A program made the translations under genes and the position numbers. From JAWXTP01 sp044433415 (GTDB taxonomy: Bacteria; Bacteroidota; Bacteroidia; Bacteroidales; Rikenellaceae), in contig JAWXTP010000110.1 in the NCBI GenBank assembly GCA_044433415.1, positions 1-10,102 on the forward strand: 10,102 nt of DNA, given 5' to 3'. The notes below the pieces were generated by a model that searched no databases, was not told where the DNA came from, and saw nothing but the letters and a program-made list of their open reading frames with translations. This document shows positions 6,858 to 10,102 of this stretch, one piece after another. How positions within the stretch are numbered: position 1 is the first letter of the stretch; each line of letters opens with the position of its first letter.

Positions 6858-7760
6858 TTAATATCTCCAAGCGAGTATTCTACTTTTTTTATTACCCTGA
6901 GTCATAGAAATTATCTTTTTCTCCTTTACTCCAACTTTTAGAAGTTCTCTTTCAAGGGCTGCAAGGTTATCTTCCTTAGAGACTAGGGTAGTAAACCATT
7001 TTATTTTCTTCTGGAAAAGTTTACTTTCATGTATCATGTTGGTAATGAATCCTAACTCACCACCTTCACACCATAACTCATTAGATTTACCGCCAAAATT
7101 GAGTGTTGATTTGCGGACGTTCTTTCCTTTAAGGTTACGTAATTTACGTAAAGAGCCTCTCTCAGCGCTTTCTGGGGAATCATGAAATGGAGGGTTACAA
7201 ATACTAACCTCAAAACTATCTTCTGCTGTAACTACACCTCTAAATATGGAATTAGGATTTTGTTGATGCCTTATTTCTACTTTGCCTTGAAGTTTACTAT
7301 TTTTAGAAACTATATTTTGGGCGTTTCTTACCGAATCAGCATTTACGTCACTACCTACAAAGCTCCACCCATACTGACAACAACCAATAATAGGGTAAAT
7401 ACAATTAGCGCCTACACCTATATCTAAACAATTAATATTTTGTGTTTTAGATACAGAAAGTAGATCAGCAATATAATGAATATAGTCTGCACGTCCAGGT
7501 ATTGGAGGTGTTAGAGCATGTGGAGGGATATCCCAGAATTTAACTCCATAGAAGAAAGCTAAAAGAGCTTTATTTAAGGCTTTTACAGCCCTAGGGTTAA
7601 AGAAGTCTATGGATAAATCTCCGTATTTATTTTCTACGACAAATTTTTCTAATTCAGGGTAAGCTACTATAAGCTCCGTGAAATTATATCTGCCATTATG
7701 GTAGTTCCGAGGATGTAACTCACCTTTTACAGTTTTAGCTAAGGTCATTTTAAAATCCAA
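6858..7760 (-). CDS. rlmF: 23S rRNA (adenine-1618 N6)-methyltransferase RlmF
   Basis: RlmF methylates A1618 (E. coli numbering) of 23S rRNA using S-adenosylmethionine. The 300-residue product is close to the usual size. It has the family N-terminal motif LHPRNYHNGRYNF (15-27), the SAM-binding motif LDIGVGANCIYP (112-123), the acidic end of strand 2 (GSDVN, 136-140) and the N6-adenine methyltransferase catalytic motif NPPF (189-192, followed by HDSPES). RlmF-type GELGFITNMI follows at 234-243. Met5 is an alternative start. It begins 14 bases after the stop of the upstream unknown gene, which implies co-transcription. Confidence 0.93.
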   Translation of the reverse strand: MDFKMTLAKTVKGELHPRNYHNGRYNFTELIVAYPELEKFVVENKYGDLSIDFFNPRAVKALNKALLAFFYGVKFWDIPPHALTPPIPGRADYIHYIADLLSVSKTQNINCLDIGVGANCIYPIIGCCQYGWSFVGSDVNADSVRNAQNIVSKNSKLQGKVEIRHQQNPNSIFRGVVTAEDSFEVSICNPPFHDSPESAERGSLRKLRNLKGKNVRKSTLNFGGKSNELWCEGGELGFITNMIHESKLFQKKIKWFTTLVSKEDNLAALERELLKVGVKEKKIISMTQGNKKSRILAWRY

Positions 7761-7774
7761 TAATTTTAAATTCT

Positions 7775-8464
7775 CTACAAGTTTTTATTTTCGTTTTTGA
7801 AACTCTGCTTTAAGGCTTTAAAATTCTCACCGAAGTTAACAAGCTCAGATCCTGTTAAAGGGTAGCTTTTCACTGGAAGTATAGGTATGATTTTTATCTG
7901 AGGGTAGTCCTTAACAGTAAACTTTTTAAAGCATATCTCACGGAAAGGCTTAGCATTTACAGGTTGGTAGTAAGGCTTTTCAGCACTAATACCCACTCTA
8001 CGAGGTTCAGCGCCTTTTAAGAAAGCATCTGTATTTTCGCCTGAATTATAGAAACCAAATTTTTGAAGGTAGTAATTGGCCTGTAATCCCATGACAAATA
8101 TGTATTCTATTGTAGGATTATGTTTTAATATACTTTTGATGTGAGTATAGCCCTCATGAGCTTCTTTCTCAGGTATTAAGATGTGTTTTCCTTTAGGAGA
8201 ACGTTTCAAGAAGTCATTAGAAAGTAGAGTGCCATGCACCTGTTCTGGTCGACATGTATTATCAGTTATCTCAAGAAGAGTTTCAAAAATTGTTTTAGCT
8301 TCGCTATAACGACTTCTTTCCCCTAAATCATAAGAAGGAGCATCGAAATAATAATCTAAGAACATGGCGTGTTCAATAACTTCATCTTTCCATTGAAGAG
8401 TTGAATTTTCGCCTATTAGAAGTGCTTTTGTTGTAACTATAGAATGCCAGTCAGCTGTTTTCAT
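7775..8464 (-). CDS. Conserved protein of unknown function upstream of rlmF
   Basis: I recall similar proteins in Bacteroidota but no assigned function. The 229-residue product is soluble with no signal peptide. Segments that look conserved are ALLIGENSTLQWKDEVIEHA (14-33), DYYF (37-40), GERSRYSEAK (48-57), HILIPEKEAHEGYTHI (94-109), LQANYYLQKFGFY (127-139) and EPRRVG (153-158). The strand-loop LLIGEN near the N-terminus and the later FVMGLQAN are loosely reminiscent of uracil-DNA-glycosylase-fold proteins, but the key catalytic motif is not evident, so this is only a hint. A good -7 box lies 26 bases upstream, and the stop is 14 bases before rlmF, so this gene likely leads the rlmF transcript. 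Confidence 0.8.
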   Translation of the reverse strand: MKTADWHSIVTTKALLIGENSTLQWKDEVIEHAMFLDYYFDAPSYDLGERSRYSEAKTIFETLLEITDNTCRPEQVHGTLLSNDFLKRSPKGKHILIPEKEAHEGYTHIKSILKHNPTIEYIFVMGLQANYYLQKFGFYNSGENTDAFLKGAEPRRVGISAEKPYYQPVNAKPFREICFKKFTVKDYPQIKIIPILPVKSYPLTGSELVNFGENFKALKQSFKNENKNL

Positions 8465-8489
8465 CGTATATGTAAGGTTAATTTTCGGG

Positions 8490-8497
8490 CAAAGGTA
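8490..8497 (-). promoter_or_regulatory. Bacteroidetes-type -7 box for the rlmF unit
   Basis: On the minus strand these bases read TACCTTTG followed by CC, an exact match to the TAnnTTTG -7 element of Bacteroides sigma-ABfr promoters. It ends 25 bases before the ATG at 8464, giving a short leader. A convincing -33 TTTG is not visible. It would separate this unit from ybaK, which ends at 8534. Confidence 0.6.
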
Positions 8498-8533
8498 GTT
8501 ATAAAATGTTGAATATACTAATTTCTAGTTCTT

Positions 8534-9013
8534 CTAGAATAATTCAGTAACCGTTGCTCCTACAAAGCTGATTAACTCTTTAGGGTTAATCGCAATTTGT
8601 AGTCCACGTATTCCTGCGCTAACATAGATAATCTCAAAGTTGAGACATGAAGGGTGTATAAAGGTAGGGAATGTTTTTTTCATACCTATAGGTGAGCATG
8701 CACCACGTATATAACCTGTAGTTGGAAGTAGTTCTTTCATAGCTATCATATCAGCGTTTTTGTTTGAAGAAGCCTTAGCCGCAAGTTTAAGATTTACTTC
8801 TTTATCGCCTGGGATGACACACACAAATATACCTGTTTTGTCACCTCTTAATACAAGAGTTTTAAATACCTGTTCTATGTTTTCGTTTAACTGTTCTGCG
8901 ACATGAATAGCAGCTAAATTATTTTCGTCTACTTCGTAAGGTACGAGTTCGTATTTGATACCTTTTTTGTCTAACAGTCTTGCGGAGTTTGTTTTCTTAT
9001 TATTTTTTTGCAT
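8534..9013 (-). CDS. ybaK: YbaK/EbsC-type Cys-tRNA(Pro)/Cys-tRNA(Cys) deacylase
   Basis: YbaK hydrolyses Cys-tRNA(Pro) mischarged by prolyl-tRNA synthetase, a trans-editing step in translation. The 159-residue protein matches the family over its whole length: TNSARLLDKKGIKYELVPYE (8-27), VFKTLVLRG (49-57) with Lys51 at the position of the essential Lys46 of E. coli or Haemophilus YbaK, VNLKLAAKA (73-81) and TGYIRGACSPIGMKK (99-113). The C-terminal GIRGLQIAINP (134-144) is also typical. It is cytoplasmic and seems to be transcribed alone, divergently from the BlaI-like gene. The 69 bases to the next gene contain that gene's promoter. Confidence 0.93.
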   Translation of the reverse strand: MQKNNKKTNSARLLDKKGIKYELVPYEVDENNLAAIHVAEQLNENIEQVFKTLVLRGDKTGIFVCVIPGDKEVNLKLAAKASSNKNADMIAMKELLPTTGYIRGACSPIGMKKTFPTFIHPSCLNFEIIYVSAGIRGLQIAINPKELISFVGATVTELF

Positions 9014-9060
9014 GATTTTTAGTTATTTTTTTAGTTTAATTTACGGTGTATAAACTGAGC

Positions 9061-9068
9061 GCAAGATA
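9061..9068 (-). promoter_or_regulatory. Weak -7 box candidate for ybaK
   Basis: The minus strand reads TATCTTGC, one T short of TAnnTTTG, 47 bases upstream of the ybaK ATG. A TTTG in the minus-strand reading of 9092-9095 could act as the -33 element, although its 23-base spacing exceeds the usual 19-21. The call rests mainly on position. Confidence 0.3.
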
Positions 9069-9083
9069 GCTAAAATTAGTGAG

Positions 9084-9153
9084 TTTTTTACCAAAAAATG
9101 AATTTTCAGGTCTTTCTCTTAAAAAAATGCAAAAAAAAGTATTTTTTTTAAAA
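9084..9153. other. Phased A/T tracts (predicted curved DNA)
   Basis: Runs of A or T recur at roughly helical spacing: T6 at 9084-9089, A6 at 9093-9098, T4 at 9103-9106, A7 at 9121-9127, A8 at 9131-9138, T8 at 9142-9149 and A4 at 9150-9153. Tracts spaced near 10 bases are known to bend DNA. Their place between two divergent promoters suggests an architectural or UP-element-like role; this is inference. Confidence 0.5.
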
Positions 9154-9236
9154 TGTAACATGTTGATTTTCAGTAGTGGTTAAAATTTATTTTCAAAATA
9201 ATTAAATAAACCGTTTTAAATTAAATAAAATAATTA

Positions 9237-9244
9237 TACCTTTG
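9237..9244 (+). promoter_or_regulatory. Bacteroidetes-type -7 box for the BlaI-like gene
   Basis: TACCTTTG matches TAnnTTTG exactly, 127 bases before the ATG at 9372. Upstream there is only a weak -33 candidate (GTTTTAA around 9213-9219). The box overlaps one arm (CTTTGTAG, 9240-9247) of an inverted repeat whose other arm is in the leader, so repressor binding there could block transcription. Confidence 0.6.
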
Positions 9245-9329
9245 TAGTAATAAGTAATCAACTAAAACGATTATATAGTCATTAATGAGTATATTATTAA
9301 GTGATGTTTAATTGCGTTTAGCTACAAAG
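9240..9329. promoter_or_regulatory. Candidate operator: separated CTTTGTAG / CTACAAAG inverted repeat
   Basis: CTTTGTAG at 9240-9247 and CTACAAAG at 9322-9329 are exact 8-bp reverse complements. The first overlaps the -7 box. BlaI/MecI repressors bind dyads containing TACA/TGTA-like half-sites, which both arms contain (TGTAG, CTACA). The 74-base gap is much wider than a classical BlaI operator, so this would need two separate sites. Autoregulation is an inference. Confidence 0.3.
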
Positions 9330-9371
9330 ACAGATTACAGATTTTATAACCACTTTTAAAATATAAAGAAT

Positions 9372-9734
9372 ATGAAACTTGACAAAGAATTAACAAAAGT
9401 TGAACTAGAGATGATGAAAATTTTATGGCTTACAGATAAGGCCTTTTTATCAGACATAGTTAATGCAATTCCAGAACCACGTCCTGCTTACACTACAGTT
9501 TCTACTATCATTAGAATCTTAGTAAAAAAAGGTTTTGTTGGTTTCAAACAATATGGTAAAATCCACTGCTACTATCCATTAGTTAGCAAAGAGGAATATG
9601 CTGATTTTGCAGTAAATCGTATGAAATCACACTTCTTTGGTGATTCAGTTTTAAACATGATTTCTTTCTTCGTGAAAAACGAATCAGTTTCAGAACAAGA
9701 GAAAGCTGAAATCGTTGAAATGCTTAAAGAATAA
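9372..9734 (+). CDS. BlaI/MecI/CopY-family winged-helix repressor
   Basis: The 120-residue protein is the usual size for BlaI/MecI. The winged-helix domain covers about residues 5-72: LTKVELEMMKILW (7-19), the recognition helix region RPAYTTVSTIIRILVKKGFV (37-56), and the wing FKQYGKIHCYYPLVS (58-72). The C-terminal helices (about 73-120) form the dimerisation part. Members repress beta-lactamase, copper or stress genes and are usually inactivated by a partner BlaR1-type M56 membrane protease. No such gene follows here: a terminator begins 27 bases after the stop and no M56 gene is in the window. The targets are therefore unknown. It is probably autoregulated from the promoter at 9237-9244. 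Confidence 0.88.
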   Translation: MKLDKELTKVELEMMKILWLTDKAFLSDIVNAIPEPRPAYTTVSTIIRILVKKGFVGFKQYGKIHCYYPLVSKEEYADFAVNRMKSHFFGDSVLNMISFFVKNESVSEQEKAEIVEMLKE

Positions 9735-9760
9735 TAATCACGGTTTTCGATTTTAATAAG

Positions 9761-9801
9761 GGGTAATTCACAGACTGTAATAGTTGTGGGTTACCTTTTT
9801 T
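9761..9801 (+). terminator. Intrinsic terminator after the BlaI-like gene
   Basis: An 11-bp stem (9762-9772 with 9785-9795: GGTAATTCACA against TGTGGGTTACC, with two T-G wobbles in RNA) is followed by six T residues at 9796-9801. It starts 27 bases after the stop codon and should end a monocistronic transcript. Confidence 0.8.
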
Positions 9802-10007
9802 AATGGCTAGTGATTAATTATTAATTTGTTGTAACTGCATTTTTTGAACAAATTGCAAGTGCTTACCTTGAAAGATTGCTAGAGAGACAATTGGGGCATT
9901 TTTTTTGGACAAATGGGACGCGACAATCGAGGAAATATTTCACAAAATCTTTCTAGCAATATTTAATCGCTTGTCGCGACCCCTTTGACCATTCTTGGTC
10001 GAAAGAT

Positions 10008-10046
10008 TTTATTGGCGGTGAATTTACAAAAATCACCGCCAATAAA
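10008..10046. terminator. Strong, probably bidirectional terminator hairpin
   Basis: A 14-bp perfect stem (10008-10021 with 10033-10046; core ATTGGCGGTGA) has an 11-base loop. T-rich sequence follows on the plus strand (AATTTTGC) and a weaker AATAAAATCTTT on the minus strand. It is the most GC-rich hairpin in the window and could end transcription from a minus-strand gene beyond the right edge, as well as from the left. Confidence 0.75.
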
Positions 10047-10075
10047 TTTTGCAATGATAACAACAATTTATTACG

Positions 10076-10102
10076 TTATTCCATCTTAAATCTATGTTTC
10101 AC
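10076..10102 (-). CDS. Possible last codons of a minus-strand gene entering from the right edge
   Basis: On the minus strand the frame from 10102 reads VKHRFKME and stops at TAA (10078-10076). The strong hairpin at 10046-10008 lies 29 bases downstream of that stop, the expected place for a terminator. Eight codons are too few for identification, and the open frame could be accidental. Confidence 0.3.
   Translation of the reverse strand: MKHRFKME

Larger units (their letters stand above)
9014..9371. other. Divergent intergenic region between ybaK and the BlaI-like gene
   Basis: These 358 bases hold no gene. The ybaK side has a weak minus-strand promoter candidate (9061-9068) and a train of A/T tracts (about 9084-9149). 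The plus side has a good -7 box (9237-9244), leaving a leader of about 120 bases before the BlaI-like ATG that contains an inverted repeat partner (9322-9329). The long leader and divergent layout make this the likely control region of both genes. Confidence 0.7.
9735..10102. other. Intergenic region with several inverted repeats, possible structured RNA
   Basis: No plus-strand gene can be supported in these 368 bases; an ATG at 10054 gives only 11 codons. Besides two terminators, the part from 9871 to 10010 holds interleaved complementary segments. Arm A (9871-9887) matches A' (9948-9964) at 16 of 17 positions counting one G-U. Arm B (9911-9930) matches B' (9967-9986) at 17 of 20. The order A-B-A'-B' is a pseudoknot topology. 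A' (9944-9953) is also exactly complementary to 10001-10010. I do not recognise it as tmRNA, RNase P RNA, 6S RNA or a known riboswitch. No promoter for it is convincing, so an RNA gene is a hypothesis only. Confidence 0.45.

Noticed and set aside
7182..7427. Plus-strand 81-codon open frame inside rlmF
   Set aside because: It is antisense to the SAM-binding and NPPF region of rlmF and has no recognisable features.
9871..9964. A small MITE bounded by the A/A' inverted repeat
   Set aside because: The flanking bases show no target-site duplication, and the second inverted pair crosses the supposed right boundary, which a simple MITE would not explain.
9735..10102. tRNA, tmRNA, RNase P RNA or CRISPR array in the right-hand intergenic region
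   Set aside because: No cloverleaf or CCA end, none of the conserved cores of these RNAs that I can recall, and no regularly spaced direct repeats.

Overview
The window looks like chromosomal DNA of a low-GC member of the Bacteroidota, most likely order Bacteroidales. Evidence: AT-rich intergenic DNA, no Shine-Dalgarno sequences before the starts, candidate TAnnTTTG -7 promoter boxes (9237-9244 on +; 8490-8497 on -), frequent ATA isoleucine codons, and protein types common in that group (DUF3089 lipoprotein, RlmF, DUF486 membrane protein, BlaI-like repressor). Genus cannot be read from the sequence alone.

Layout. Bases 1-542 hold the tail of an unidentified gene, a decayed coding remnant, a 19-bp perfect inverted repeat and a small REP-like palindrome. 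Bases 543-1604 carry two unrecognised genes, a small exported protein and a two-helix membrane protein, the second preceded by a heptamer repeat and followed by a strong terminator. Bases 1677-6409 are a tightly spaced plus-strand run: potassium channel subunit trkH (broken), its regulator trkA, a DUF3089 lipoprotein hydrolase, a maltose/galactoside O-acetyltransferase and an AlkD-like DNA glycosylase. Bases 6427-9013 are minus-strand: ybaK, then a conserved unknown gene, rlmF and a DUF486 membrane protein. Divergent from ybaK, across a 358-bp region with phased A/T tracts, is a lone BlaI/MecI-family repressor with its own terminator. The last 300 bases contain interleaved inverted repeats, a second strong (probably bidirectional) terminator and possibly the last codons of a minus-strand gene.

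How the genes relate. TrkH and TrkA together normally form a K+ uptake channel and its NAD/ATP-sensing ring. Here the trkH frame is interrupted at about 3086, and the conserved intramembrane gate loop is absent in all three frames, so the locus appears to encode an intact regulator and a non-functional channel. The other genes are housekeeping or accessory functions (tRNA proofreading, rRNA methylation, DNA repair) without an evident common pathway.

I see no convincing defence system, CRISPR array, intact mobile element or tRNA/rRNA gene. The points most worth a second look are the trkH lesion and the possible structured RNA at 9871-10010.
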